Assembly (NCBI RefSeq): GCF_030412785.1
Contig: NZ_CP125295.1
Location: 4,588,001 to 4,652,000, forward strand
DNA length: 64,000 nucleotides
From: Paraburkholderia sabiae
GTDB lineage: Bacteria; Pseudomonadota; Gammaproteobacteria; Burkholderiales; Burkholderiaceae
Direction of reading: 5' to 3'
Shown here: one piece after another, positions 17,149-27,329 of the stretch
Layout: each line of letters starts with the position of its first letter
Position numbering within the stretch: the stretch's first letter is position 1
Notes under the pieces: generated by a model
The model's database searches: none
Seen by the model: only the letters and a program-made list of their open reading frames with translations
What the model was told of the DNA's origin: nothing
Program-made: the position numbers and the translations under genes

Positions 17149-18615
17149 TCAGGCAAGCAGATAAAACAGCCCGCCTGCGAGTGCGATCGTGACGGGCAGC
17201 GTGATCACCCACGTCAGGACGATCCTGAACAGCGTCGGGCCCTGAACGCCTTGTCCGCTCGCGGCCATCGTGCCCGCGATGCCCGACGTGATGATGTGCG
17301 TCGTACTGACGGGCAGCCCCGTGAGGCCGGCCGTACCGATCAGCACCGAGCCGACGAGTTCCGCGCTGGCCCCCTGGCCCGGCGTCATGTGCTGGCGCCC
17401 GAGCCGCTCGCCGAGCGTGCGGACCACGCGTCGATAGCCGACCATCGTGCCCGCGCCGAGGCAGATCGCGCTCAGCACGCGCACCCACCAGGGCGCGTAT
17501 TCGACAGGCGTGCCCATCGTTTTGAGCAAGTCCGATGCCTGTTTGCGCTGCGCCTGCGGCACGTTTTTCTGCTGGCTCACGTATTTCATCTCGGAGATGA
17601 CGTCGTACACATAGCCGCGCAATTGCGACCGCAGCGCGCGTTCGTCTTTTTGCGCGGGTTGGTGTGCATCGAGCGAATGGGCCTCGCGTTGCAGATCGGG
17701 CGCTGCGCGTTGCAGCGAGAGAGCGGAGTGGAGCGCCTGCGCCTTGACGTCATCGCCATACTGGGCAATCAGGGGAATGGCTTGCGATCCGTTATCGCTG
17801 AGCTGTCTGATCTTGTCGGCTGAATCGGGATTGAGCGCGTAGGTGGCGGGGAGCAGACCGATCACCGTCAGCATGATGAGGCCGATGCTCTTTTGCCCGT
17901 CGTTCGTGCCGTGCGAGACGCTGACGGTCGTACACGTCGTGATCAATAGCGCGCGCAGCCACCAGACAGGCCTCTTTCCTTCGGGCGGCGGTTCGAGCAG
18001 ATGGCCGCGCCGCACGACCACGCGCAGAATCCAGTAAAGGCCGCCCGCAATCACGAAGCCGAGCACGGGCGACACGAGCAGCGCCTTGATGACCGTGACG
18101 ATCTGATGCCAGTCGACGCCCTTGGCGAGATCGCGTGATTTGAGAAGCGCATCCGACACGGCAACGCCGATCAACGAGCCGATCACGCAGTGAGAACTGC
18201 TATTCGGAATCGCAAAGAACCAGGTCAGCACATTCCAGAGTAATGCCGACGAGAAGATCGAAACCAGCATCGGGACGGCGGGCGAGCCGTCGGGCGGCGT
18301 CAAGACATCGGGCGGCAGAATCGTGACGAGCGCGAACGCTACCGAAATGCCGCCGACGAGCACGCCAACGAGGTTCATCAGGCCCGACCAGATGACGGCG
18401 GGCACGGGTTCCAGCGAGTTCGTGTAGATGACGGTCGCGACGGCATTCGACGAATCGTGGAATCCGTTGCTCGCTTCGAAGGCGAGCACCATGATCAGGC
18501 AGACCACCAGCATGACCATGACGATGGTCGACGAGGGCGCGAAATGAGCGAGCACGATTAGCTTCCGGAAGATGAGGGCGGTTGTCCGCTGATCCCGCCA
18601 ACGGCGTGCCTGCAT
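17149..18615 (-). CDS. Inorganic phosphate transporter, Pit family
   Basis: A 488-residue Pit-type low-affinity phosphate transporter. The two inverted half-signatures are visible: GFHDSSNAVATVIYTNSLEP near the N-terminus and VSHGTNDGQKSIGLIML in the middle, with PNSSSHCVIGSLIG and LTGLPVSTTHIITSGI as the paired repeats. A soluble helical loop (about residues 290-380) separates the halves. The ATG at 18615 is the first in frame after the open upstream antisense region; its ribosome-binding site is weak. It is divergent from the ABC exporter gene. Confidence 0.9.
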   Translation of the reverse strand: MQARRWRDQRTTALIFRKLIVLAHFAPSSTIVMVMLVVCLIMVLAFEASNGFHDSSNAVATVIYTNSLEPVPAVIWSGLMNLVGVLVGGISVAFALVTILPPDVLTPPDGSPAVPMLVSIFSSALLWNVLTWFFAIPNSSSHCVIGSLIGVAVSDALLKSRDLAKGVDWHQIVTVIKALLVSPVLGFVIAGGLYWILRVVVRRGHLLEPPPEGKRPVWWLRALLITTCTTVSVSHGTNDGQKSIGLIMLTVIGLLPATYALNPDSADKIRQLSDNGSQAIPLIAQYGDDVKAQALHSALSLQRAAPDLQREAHSLDAHQPAQKDERALRSQLRGYVYDVISEMKYVSQQKNVPQAQRKQASDLLKTMGTPVEYAPWWVRVLSAICLGAGTMVGYRRVVRTLGERLGRQHMTPGQGASAELVGSVLIGTAGLTGLPVSTTHIITSGIAGTMAASGQGVQGPTLFRIVLTWVITLPVTIALAGGLFYLLA

Positions 18616-18687
18616 GTATGAACTTTTAGTGAACGTCGCGCGGACTGGCACAATCCACCTGTCGACGATCCACACAGGAACCTGTTC

Positions 18688-20499
18688 ATGCCCGATGCCG
18701 CCGCGCGCACGCGACGTGTCGCTCCGCTTTCTGCGCTGTTGCCGTTTCTCCGTCCTTACGCAAAGCGCTGGGCGCTCGCGTTCCTGGCGCTCCTGATATC
18801 CGCGAGCGCGACGCTGGCGTTGCCCGTCGCGTTCAAGTACCTGATCGACCGAGGCTTCGCGAGCGGGAACCGCGCGCATATCGACCGCTACTTCATCGCG
18901 CTCTTCGTTCTCTCGCTGATTCTCGCGGCCGCGACGGCGCTGCGCTTCTATTGGGTATCGTGGCTCGGCGAACGCGTGACGGCCGACATGCGCCGCGCCG
19001 TCTACGATCACGTGATGCGGATGAGCCCGCAATTCTTCGAGACGACGCAGACGGGCGAAGTGTTGTCGCGGCTCACCACCGATACGACGCTGATTCAGAC
19101 CGTGGTCGGTACGAGCCTCTCGCTCGGACTGCGCAATCTTCTGCTGACGGTAGGCGGCGTCGCGATGCTGATCGCGACGAGCCCCGTGCTTTCGGGCTAC
19201 ATCATCGCGACGCTGGTCGTCGTGGTGGCGCCTATCGTGATCTTCGGGCGGCGCGTGCGGCGGCTTTCGCGTGCAAGCCAGGACAAGGTCGCGAACGCCA
19301 GCGCGCTGGCGGGCGAAGTGCTCAACGCGATGCCGACCGTGCAGTCGTACACGCAGGAAAGCTACGAGTCGAGACGTTTCGACAGCGCGGTCGAAGGCGC
19401 TTTCGCGACAGCGCTCACGCGCATTCGCGCCCGCGCGTCGCTGACGGCCGTGGTGATCGTGTTCGTGTTCGCGGCCATTGTGTTCGTGCTGTGGCTGGGC
19501 GCGCAGGCGGTACTCGCGGGCAGCATGACGGCGGGCCAGTTGTCCCAGTTCATCCTCTATGCGGTTTTCACGGCGGGCGCCGTCGGGGCCGTCGCGGAAG
19601 TGTGGGGCGATCTGCAACGGGCAGCGGGCGCAACGGAACGGCTGCTGCAACTGCTGGCCGCGCGTTCGCCCGTAGAGGATGCGCAGACCACCGTGCCGCT
19701 GCCCGCGCATGGGGACGGCATCCGTTTCGACAACGTCGGCTTTTCGTATCCGTCGCGGCCGGGCATCGCCGCGCTGTCCGCGTTTTCGCTCGATGTGCGT
19801 CCGGGCGAACATGTCGCGCTGGTCGGGCCGTCGGGCGCGGGCAAGACCACGCTGTTCCAGTTGCTGTTGCGCTTTTACGATCCGCAATCGGGCGATATCT
19901 CGATCAACGGTGTGTCGACGAATCAGGTATCGCTCGCCGCGTTGCGCAAAGCGATCGGCGTCGTGCTGCAGGAATCGGTGATTTTTTCGGGCAGCGTGCT
20001 CGACAACATCCGTTACGGGATGCCCGACGCCACGTTCGCGCAGGTGCAACGCGCCGCTGAAATGGCGGCCGCTGCCGGTTTTATCGAGGCATTGCCGCAA
20101 GGCTACGACACGTTTCTCGGCGAGCGCGGTGTGCGGTTGTCGGGCGGGCAACGTCAACGCCTCGCGATTGCGCGCGCGATTCTCAAGGATCCGCCCATCC
20201 TGCTGCTCGACGAAGCGACCAGCGCGCTCGATGCCGCGAGCGAACGGCTCGTGCAAACGGCGCTGGACAACGCCGCACTGAACCGTACGACGCTCGTGAT
20301 CGCGCATCGTCTTGCGACCGTGCAGCAGGCGGATCGCATCGTCGTGATGGATCAGGGGCGTATCGTTGCGCAAGGGCGCCATGCGGAGCTGCTGCACAGT
20401 TCGCCGCTGTATGCGCAGCTCGCGGCATTGCAGTTCGGCGAACTGCCGGGGAAGGCAGGCGAGCCCGACGTACTGGGCGACCGGGTCGACTCTCACTGA
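18688..20499 (+). CDS. ABC exporter, fused transmembrane and ATPase domains (MsbA-like)
   Basis: A 603-residue half-transporter. Residues about 25-320 form six transmembrane helices with FLALLISASATLALPVAFKYLIDRGF and the coupling region MRRAVYDHVMRMSPQFFETTQTGEVLSRLTTDT. The ATPase domain has Walker A GPSGAGKTT, signature LSGGQRQRLAIARA, Walker B ILLLDEATSALD and the switch histidine in VIAHRL. The ATG at 18688 has an AGGA site. Homologues export lipids, peptides or drugs; here the substrate is unknown. A hairpin follows the stop codon. Confidence 0.92.
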   Translation: MPDAAARTRRVAPLSALLPFLRPYAKRWALAFLALLISASATLALPVAFKYLIDRGFASGNRAHIDRYFIALFVLSLILAAATALRFYWVSWLGERVTADMRRAVYDHVMRMSPQFFETTQTGEVLSRLTTDTTLIQTVVGTSLSLGLRNLLLTVGGVAMLIATSPVLSGYIIATLVVVVAPIVIFGRRVRRLSRASQDKVANASALAGEVLNAMPTVQSYTQESYESRRFDSAVEGAFATALTRIRARASLTAVVIVFVFAAIVFVLWLGAQAVLAGSMTAGQLSQFILYAVFTAGAVGAVAEVWGDLQRAAGATERLLQLLAARSPVEDAQTTVPLPAHGDGIRFDNVGFSYPSRPGIAALSAFSLDVRPGEHVALVGPSGAGKTTLFQLLLRFYDPQSGDISINGVSTNQVSLAALRKAIGVVLQESVIFSGSVLDNIRYGMPDATFAQVQRAAEMAAAAGFIEALPQGYDTFLGERGVRLSGGQRQRLAIARAILKDPPILLLDEATSALDAASERLVQTALDNAALNRTTLVIAHRLATVQQADRIVVMDQGRIVAQGRHAELLHSSPLYAQLAALQFGELPGKAGEPDVLGDRVDSH

Positions 20500-20508
20500 G
20501 ACGGACAC

Positions 20509-20539
20509 AAGCGAAGCCTCACCAACGCGAGCTTCGCTT
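20509..20539 (+). terminator. Hairpin after the ABC exporter gene
   Basis: A perfect 9-bp stem (aagcgaagc paired with gcttcgctt, 13-nt loop) starts 10 bp after the exporter stop and is followed by a T-rich stretch. It is a plausible intrinsic terminator. Its right arm overlaps the first half-site of the PIP-box-like motif noted next. Confidence 0.55.
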
Positions 20540-20593
20540 TCATGCATCTTTCTTCCGATACGTTACGGATTTGCAAGCCTGGCTGCGTAGATT
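20533..20593 (+). promoter_or_regulatory. PIP/hrpII-box-like promoter upstream of the HrpK-like gene
   Basis: TTCGC (20533-20537), a 15-base gap, TTCCG (20553-20557), a 30-base gap and TAGATT (20588-20593) closely follow the HrpB/HrpX-type promoter rule TTCGC-N15-TTCGC-N30/32-YANNNT. The second half-site departs from consensus. The first half-site lies in a terminator-like hairpin arm, so coincidence is possible. It lies 85 bp upstream of the start of the HrpK-like gene, which is what makes it credible. Confidence 0.45.
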
Positions 20594-20677
20594 CGCGCAG
20601 GTCATTTGCAGCGAGGCGCGGCGCATCGACGCGTGCGCTTCGCAACCGATCGAACGAGTCTCTTTGGGAGTGAAGTC

Positions 20678-22014
20678 ATGAACGTGTCCGGCATCCAGAC
20701 CGGCTTGGTCACCGCAACCGCGCGAGACCCGCAAACTCCCGATCCCGCGCGCGACGACGAAGTGAGAGCGTTGCTCGCCGATCTCGCGCCGATGCTGGAC
20801 CGCGCGTTCAGTGCAAATGCGACCCCGCCCGCTCCGGCGACTGCGACCGCAGCTGCAACTACGACATCACCGGCAGCCGCCACATCTAACGCCAATGCAC
20901 AGCAAGGCGGGACCGACCTCGAAAACGCGATGTCGGCGACGCAGGCAAAAGATCCCACGCTGTTTGCAAAAACGATGAAAGACGCGCAGAGCGGCGACGG
21001 CAATGCACTCGTCGAAGACGAACTGCAAGCGTATAAAGAAGGCGCGATCACGAAACAGCAGGCGATCGAAGAAGTATCGGGCGCGCAGAAGCTGGCCAAC
21101 GATCACGGCGGCGGCAAGATCAACGGTCATGTGAAAAGCGATGCGCAGGCGTTGCTTGGCGGAAGCTATATCAAGGGCGGTCAAACGCGCGCCGGTCACG
21201 CCATTTCGAAGTTCTTCGAGAGCTTCAATCCCATCGGCGCGATCGTCAAAGGCGTGAAGGACAAGACATCGAAACCGTCCGAGGACGTTCTCTCGGCGGC
21301 TCAGCCCGCGCTGTCGCGAGGCGTTCAGCGCGCGATGGCCGACATGCAGTCCGCGGATCCCACGCTTGCGCAGAAGTTTCAGCAGGACGCCAGCAAGGGC
21401 GACGGCAACGCGATGGTCGACGATATGGTGAGCCTGAAGAACGAGCAGCAAAGCGGCGCGGTGCCCAACACATTCAGCGATCAGGATGCGCAGCTATTGG
21501 GCAGCCAGGTGGGCGCGCTCGGCAAAGGCAAGGTCAATTCAGCGGAAGACCAGAAGTTCGCGCAGGCGTTCGGCACCGACACGCTGTATCGCGGATCGAG
21601 TGCGGCGTCGAAGACCTGGAACAAGATCGAGGACAAGGCGGGCAGCTTCATCAGCAGATCGTGTCGCCCGTCACCGATACCGTGGACGGCGCGATCGATC
21701 TCGTACACGGCGACGTGAAGGGCGCCTTCTCCGAGTTCGGAAAGGCGTTCGTCGGCGCAGCAACCGACGCGGCGATGGTCGTCGCGCCCGAAGCAGCCCC
21801 CGAAGTCGAGGCGGGCGTGATGGCGGCGCGCGGCGGCGCAGAGGCGGCGAAGCTCGCGACCACGTCCGACGGCGCGGTAAGCAGCCTGATGAAGGGCGCG
21901 AAAATGGTCGATAAAGGCAACGACTATGCGAACCATGCGAACGACGCCGTCAACTACCTGACGGGCGATAACAGCAACAACGGCAACAACGGAAACTCGC
22001 AGCAGGTCGGTTAA
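20678..22014 (+). pseudogene. HrpK-like type III secretion-associated protein gene, interrupted by a frameshift
   Basis: The first frame (20678-21718) encodes 346 residues. The product is rich in Ala, Asp, Gly and Gln with no signal peptide, and resembles HrpK-domain proteins secreted by type III systems. Two internal repeats are visible: DPTL...K...DA..GDGNA at residues 92-110 and 227-245, each followed about 45 residues later by SDxxAQxLLG-type sequence. Near 21650 the sensible reading shifts to another frame (from about IVSPVTDTVDGAIDLVHGD to SQQVG, ending 22014), so a single-base change has split the gene. The ATG at 20678 has a GGGAG site. Effector or translocator function is inferred. 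Confidence 0.6.
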
Positions 22015-22023
22015 CAGCATGGA

Positions 22024-22048
22024 CGCGGCCGGCGACGAGCCGGCCGCG
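22024..22048. terminator. GC-rich hairpin between the HrpK-like gene and ald
   Basis: A perfect 10-bp GC stem (cgcggccggc / gccggccgcg, loop gacga) lies between the 3' ends of the converging HrpK-like gene and ald. There is no T-tract, so it may be a weak or factor-assisted terminator. Confidence 0.45.
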
Positions 22049-22054
22049 CTGCCG

Positions 22055-23173
22055 TTATCCAGCAGCAATTTCCCCCGCGTCTTCGCACGCGTAGCCGAGC
22101 GCTTCGGCCACTTCAGGACAGGTCACCTTGCCGAACGCCACATTCAGGCCGCGACGCAGATGCTCGTCGTCGGTGAGCGCCTTGCGCCAGCCGTTGTCCG
22201 CGATCTGCAGGACGAAGGGCAACGTCGCGTTGTTGAGCGCATAGGTGGACGTGCGCGGCACGCCGCCCGGCATATTCGCGACGCAATAGTGAACGACTTC
22301 GCCGACTTTATAGGTCGGCGCCGCGTGAGTCGTCGGCTTTGCCGTCTCGCAGCATCCGCCCTGATCGATCGCGACATCGACGATGACGGAACCCGGGCTC
22401 ATCGCGTCGACCATCTTGCGTGTGACGAGCTTTGGCGCAGCGGCGCCCGGAACCAGAACGCCGCCGATCACGAGATCGGCCTCGAGCACATGCTGCTCGA
22501 TATTGTCCTGATTCGAATACACCGTGATCACGCGTGCGCCGAGCAAGCGATCCATGCGCCGCAGCGCCTCGACATTGCGATCGATCACCACGACCTGCGC
22601 GCCCGTGCCGACGGCCATCTGCGCGGCGTTGCTGCCGACCACGCCCGCACCGAGAATCACGATCTTCGCGGACGGCACGCCCGCCACGCCGCCGAGCAGC
22701 ACGCCCTTGCCGCCATGCGCGCGTTCCAGGCAGAACGCGCCCGCCTGGATCGACATGCGGCCCGCGACTTCGGACATCGGCGCGAGCAACGGCAGCCCGC
22801 CGCCGCGCTGCGTGACCGTCTCGTACGCGATGCAGACCGCGTCGCTCTTGACGAGATCGGCGCATTGCTCGGGGTCCGGCGCGAGGTGCAGATAGGTGAA
22901 AAGAATCTGTCCTTTGCGCAGCATCGCGCGTTCGGGCGCTTGCGGCTCCTTGACCTTGACGATCATGTCGGCCGCCGAAAATACCGCGGCGGCATCCGGC
23001 GCGACCTGCGCGCCTGCTGCCCGGTATGCATCGTCCGATGCGCCGATGCCCGCACCCGCTCCCGTCTCCACGCTCACCTTGTGTCCGTGAGCGACGATCT
23101 CGCGCACGGAAGACGGCGTGAGCCCGACGCGATACTCGTGGTTCTTGATCTCCTTCGGAACGCCTATGTGCAT
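22055..23173 (-). CDS. ald: Alanine dehydrogenase
   Basis: A 372-residue NAD-dependent L-alanine dehydrogenase, interconverting alanine and pyruvate plus ammonia. The N-terminal signature MHIGVPKEIKNHEYRVGLTP, the catalytic-region HLAPDPEQC and the NAD-binding VILGAGVVGSNAAQMAVG are typical, as is the later MVDAMSPGSVIVDVAIDQGGCCET. The ATG at 23173 has a very good AGGAGG site. It lies next to the aminoethylphosphonate locus. Because PhnW produces alanine from pyruvate, Ald could recycle pyruvate; that link is inferred from position. Confidence 0.93.
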   Translation of the reverse strand: MHIGVPKEIKNHEYRVGLTPSSVREIVAHGHKVSVETGAGAGIGASDDAYRAAGAQVAPDAAAVFSAADMIVKVKEPQAPERAMLRKGQILFTYLHLAPDPEQCADLVKSDAVCIAYETVTQRGGGLPLLAPMSEVAGRMSIQAGAFCLERAHGGKGVLLGGVAGVPSAKIVILGAGVVGSNAAQMAVGTGAQVVVIDRNVEALRRMDRLLGARVITVYSNQDNIEQHVLEADLVIGGVLVPGAAAPKLVTRKMVDAMSPGSVIVDVAIDQGGCCETAKPTTHAAPTYKVGEVVHYCVANMPGGVPRTSTYALNNATLPFVLQIADNGWRKALTDDEHLRRGLNVAFGKVTCPEVAEALGYACEDAGEIAAG

Positions 23174-23239
23174 ATTGCCTCCTGTATGGGACTGCAAACC
23201 TGCTGTGAAACGATCCCGCTCATTTCATTCGTCAGACGC

Positions 23240-24697
23240 TCACCAGGGCAGCGAATAGGTCTTGGTATTGGTGAAGCTTTTCATCGCTTCCTGCACGCCT
23301 TCCTTATAGCCTAATCCTGAATCCTTCACGCCGCCAAAGGGCGTGAGTTCGAGCCGGTAGCCCGGCACCTCGCGCACGTTGACGCTGCCCACTTCCAGCT
23401 CCGAAATGAAGCGCGTGATGTAGTCGAAGCGGTTCGTGCAGATCGACGACGACAGCGCATAGTCCGTGCTGTTCGACATGCGGATCGCTTCTTCGATATT
23501 GCCGAAACGCATGATCGGCGACACGGGCCCGAACGTTTCGTGCTTGACGAGCGGCATGTCGGGCGTCACGCGATCGACGACGGTCGGCGCATACAGCGCG
23601 CCGTCGCGCTGATTGCCTGCCAGAAGCCGTGCGCCGCGCGCGAGCGCGTCGTCCACCTGGCGCTCGCAGAAACGCGCGGCGGCTTCGTCGATCACGGTGC
23701 CCATGTCGACGGATGCATCGGCGGGATTGCCGTATTTCCACGCACGCGTCTTGTCGACGACGAGATCCGTGAAGCGGTCCGCGACGGCTTCGTGGACCAG
23801 CATCCGCTTGATCGCGGTGCAGCGCTGCCCCGAGTTCTTGTACGAGCCCGACACGGCGAGCGTGCTGGCTTCGTCGAGATCCGCGTCTTCCATCACGATG
23901 ATGGGATCGTTGCCGCCCAGTTCGAGCACGGCACGCCGGTAGCCCATGCGCGACGCAATCGACTTGCCGATCGACACGCCGCCCGTGAAGGTGATCATAT
24001 CGATCGCGCGGTTGGTGATGAGTTCGTCGGCGATCACGGCGGGGTCGCCCGTCACCACTTGCAGCATCTGCACGGGCAAACCGGCTTCATACAGGATGTC
24101 GGCGAGCAGGTAGCACGACAGCGGCACCTTTTCCGAAGGCTTCACGACGATGCGGTTGTTGGTCGCAATCGACGGCACGATCTTGTGCGCGACCTGGTTC
24201 ATCGGATGATTGAACGGCGTGATGGCCGAGATCACGCCGAGCAGCGGATCGCGCTGCGTGTACACGCGCCGCTTCTTGCCGTGCGGCGTGAGATCGCACG
24301 AAAAGATCTGGCCGTCGTCCTTCAGCACTTCGCCCGCGCCGAACACGAGCACATCGGCGACACGTCCCGCTTCGTAAGTCGAATCCTTGATGCACAGGCC
24401 GGCTTCCGCCGTGATGAGCGCCGCGATTTCCGGCGTGCGTGCGCGCACGGCATCGGCGGCGCGCCGCAGGATCGCCGCGCGCTCGTAGCGCGTGAGCGAC
24501 GGACGATACGCGCGCGCAACCGCAAATGCGCGGCGTACGTCGTCGAGCGTCGCCTTCGGCACGGTGCCGACCAGCGCGCCGTCATACGGGTTGCGCACTT
24601 CGATCACTTCATCGCGATACAGCTTTTCGCCGTCGATACGCAGCGCCTCGTGGCGAACCTGCGCGTGTGCCTTCGTCGTGTCTGCAATAGCGTTCAT
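23240..24697 (-). CDS. phnY: Phosphonoacetaldehyde dehydrogenase PhnY
   Basis: A 485-residue aldehyde dehydrogenase oxidising phosphonoacetaldehyde to phosphonoacetate with NAD. The catalytic Cys293 is in NSGQRCTAIKR, the general base Glu259 in VLELGGND, and the NAD-binding ITFTGGVSIGKSIA segment precedes them. Length and motif order match PhnY. It lies 13 bp downstream of phnA on the same strand, forming a phnA-phnY transcript. The divergent operon carries the importer and phnW, so the full PhnW-PhnY-PhnA route is encoded here. Confidence 0.92.
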   Translation of the reverse strand: MNAIADTTKAHAQVRHEALRIDGEKLYRDEVIEVRNPYDGALVGTVPKATLDDVRRAFAVARAYRPSLTRYERAAILRRAADAVRARTPEIAALITAEAGLCIKDSTYEAGRVADVLVFGAGEVLKDDGQIFSCDLTPHGKKRRVYTQRDPLLGVISAITPFNHPMNQVAHKIVPSIATNNRIVVKPSEKVPLSCYLLADILYEAGLPVQMLQVVTGDPAVIADELITNRAIDMITFTGGVSIGKSIASRMGYRRAVLELGGNDPIIVMEDADLDEASTLAVSGSYKNSGQRCTAIKRMLVHEAVADRFTDLVVDKTRAWKYGNPADASVDMGTVIDEAAARFCERQVDDALARGARLLAGNQRDGALYAPTVVDRVTPDMPLVKHETFGPVSPIMRFGNIEEAIRMSNSTDYALSSSICTNRFDYITRFISELEVGSVNVREVPGYRLELTPFGGVKDSGLGYKEGVQEAMKSFTNTKTYSLPW

Positions 24698-24710
24698 GAA
24701 CGAGTCCTCG

Positions 24711-26144
<1,434 letters not shown>

Positions 26145-26163
26145 TTATCAAAGGGGTCTTGAG

Positions 26164-27219
26164 ATGAAGGAAGGAACGGGTTTCTACGGTTGCAAGGGGT
26201 TTCTGAAAGTGGCGGCGCGTTGTGCCGTGGCGGTGTCGGTGGCATTCGGGGCCGCACAGGCCGCGCACGCGAAGACGCAATTGCTCGTCTACACGGCGCT
26301 CGAAGACGAAGCGATGAAGCCGTACAAGGACGCGTTCGAAAAAGCGAATCCCGACATCGAGATCCGCTGGGTGCGCGATTCGACGGGCGCGGTAACGGCC
26401 AAGTTGCTCGCCGAAAAGAACAATCCGCGCGCCGATGTCGTGCTCGGACTCGCGGCATCGAGCCTCACGGTGCTCGACCTGCAAGGGATGCTGATGCCGT
26501 ACACGCCGAAGGGCTTCGACAGCCTCACTCGCAAATACAGCGACACCAACAATCCGCCGCACTGGGTCGGCATGGACGTGTGGGGCGCGACCATCTGCTA
26601 CAACCGCGTCGAAGCGGAAAAGCGCCATCTGCCGAAGCCGACTTCGTGGGAAGACCTCGCGAAGCCCGTCTACAAAGGGATGATCGTGATGCCGAGCCCT
26701 GTGTCGTCGGGCACGGGTTATCTCGACGTGACCTCGTGGCTGCAAACCTTCGGTGACGAGAAGGGCTGGCAGTACATGGACGCTCTCGACAAGAACGTCG
26801 CGCAATACGTGCACTCCGGTTCGAAGCCTTGCACGCTCGCGGGCACGGGTGAATTCCCGATCGGCATTTCATTCGAATTCCGCGGCCACGAATTGCAGGC
26901 GCAAGGCGCGCCCATCGACCTGATCTTTCCGAAAGAAGGGCTCGGCTGGGACATGGAAGCGACGGGCGTGATGAAGACGACGAAACACCCCGAAGAAGCG
27001 AAGAAGCTCGCCGACTTCATGGCGAGTCGCCAGGCGAACGAAATCACCGCGCAATGGTGGGCGATCGTCGCGTATCCGGGCGTCGCGAAGAAGCTGTCCG
27101 GCATCCCCGACAACTACTCGCAAATGCTCGTGAAAAACGACTTCGTGTGGTCCGCGAAAAACCGTCAGTCGATTCTCGACGACTGGCAGAAGCGCTACGG
27201 CAGCAAGGAACAGAAGTAG
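26164..27219 (+). CDS. 2-Aminoethylphosphonate ABC transporter, periplasmic binding protein (PhnS-like)
   Basis: A 351-residue binding protein of the Fe3+/AEP (type 2) class. A signal peptide runs to about residue 36 (AAQAAHAK), followed by LLVYTALEDEAMKPYKDAFEKANPDIEIRWVRDSTG and PSPVSSGTGYLDVTSWLQ, typical of putative 2-aminoethylphosphonate receptors. The ATG at 26164 follows an AAAGGGG site; upstream reading is in the promoter. It is the first gene of the importer-phnW operon and is separated from the ATPase gene by 110 bp containing a hairpin. Confidence 0.87.
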   Translation: MKEGTGFYGCKGFLKVAARCAVAVSVAFGAAQAAHAKTQLLVYTALEDEAMKPYKDAFEKANPDIEIRWVRDSTGAVTAKLLAEKNNPRADVVLGLAASSLTVLDLQGMLMPYTPKGFDSLTRKYSDTNNPPHWVGMDVWGATICYNRVEAEKRHLPKPTSWEDLAKPVYKGMIVMPSPVSSGTGYLDVTSWLQTFGDEKGWQYMDALDKNVAQYVHSGSKPCTLAGTGEFPIGISFEFRGHELQAQGAPIDLIFPKEGLGWDMEATGVMKTTKHPEEAKKLADFMASRQANEITAQWWAIVAYPGVAKKLSGIPDNYSQMLVKNDFVWSAKNRQSILDDWQKRYGSKEQK

Positions 27220-27274
27220 TGCGGGTTGTCGCGTGAAGCGTGCGCGGGTTGTGCCCTGAGCGCGCTTCTACCGT

Positions 27275-27296
27275 CCGGCGGCGTGTGCGCCGCCGG
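27275..27296 (+). terminator. Intercistronic hairpin between the AEP-binding protein and ATPase genes
   Basis: A 9-bp GC stem (ccggcggcg / cgccgccgg, 4-nt loop) sits in the 110-bp gap. There is no T-tract. It may stabilise the upstream message or partly terminate, giving more binding protein than membrane components, as in many ABC operons. This role is inferred. Confidence 0.4.
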
Positions 27297-27329
27297 GACG
27301 CAGAAAGACTAGCGAAGTCGGAGGATCAG

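Noticed and set aside
18616..20547. In-frame N-terminal extension of the Pit transporter frame by about 640 codons
   Set aside because: It lies antisense to the ABC exporter, is Arg/His-rich, and the Pit homology starts only near 18.55 kb.
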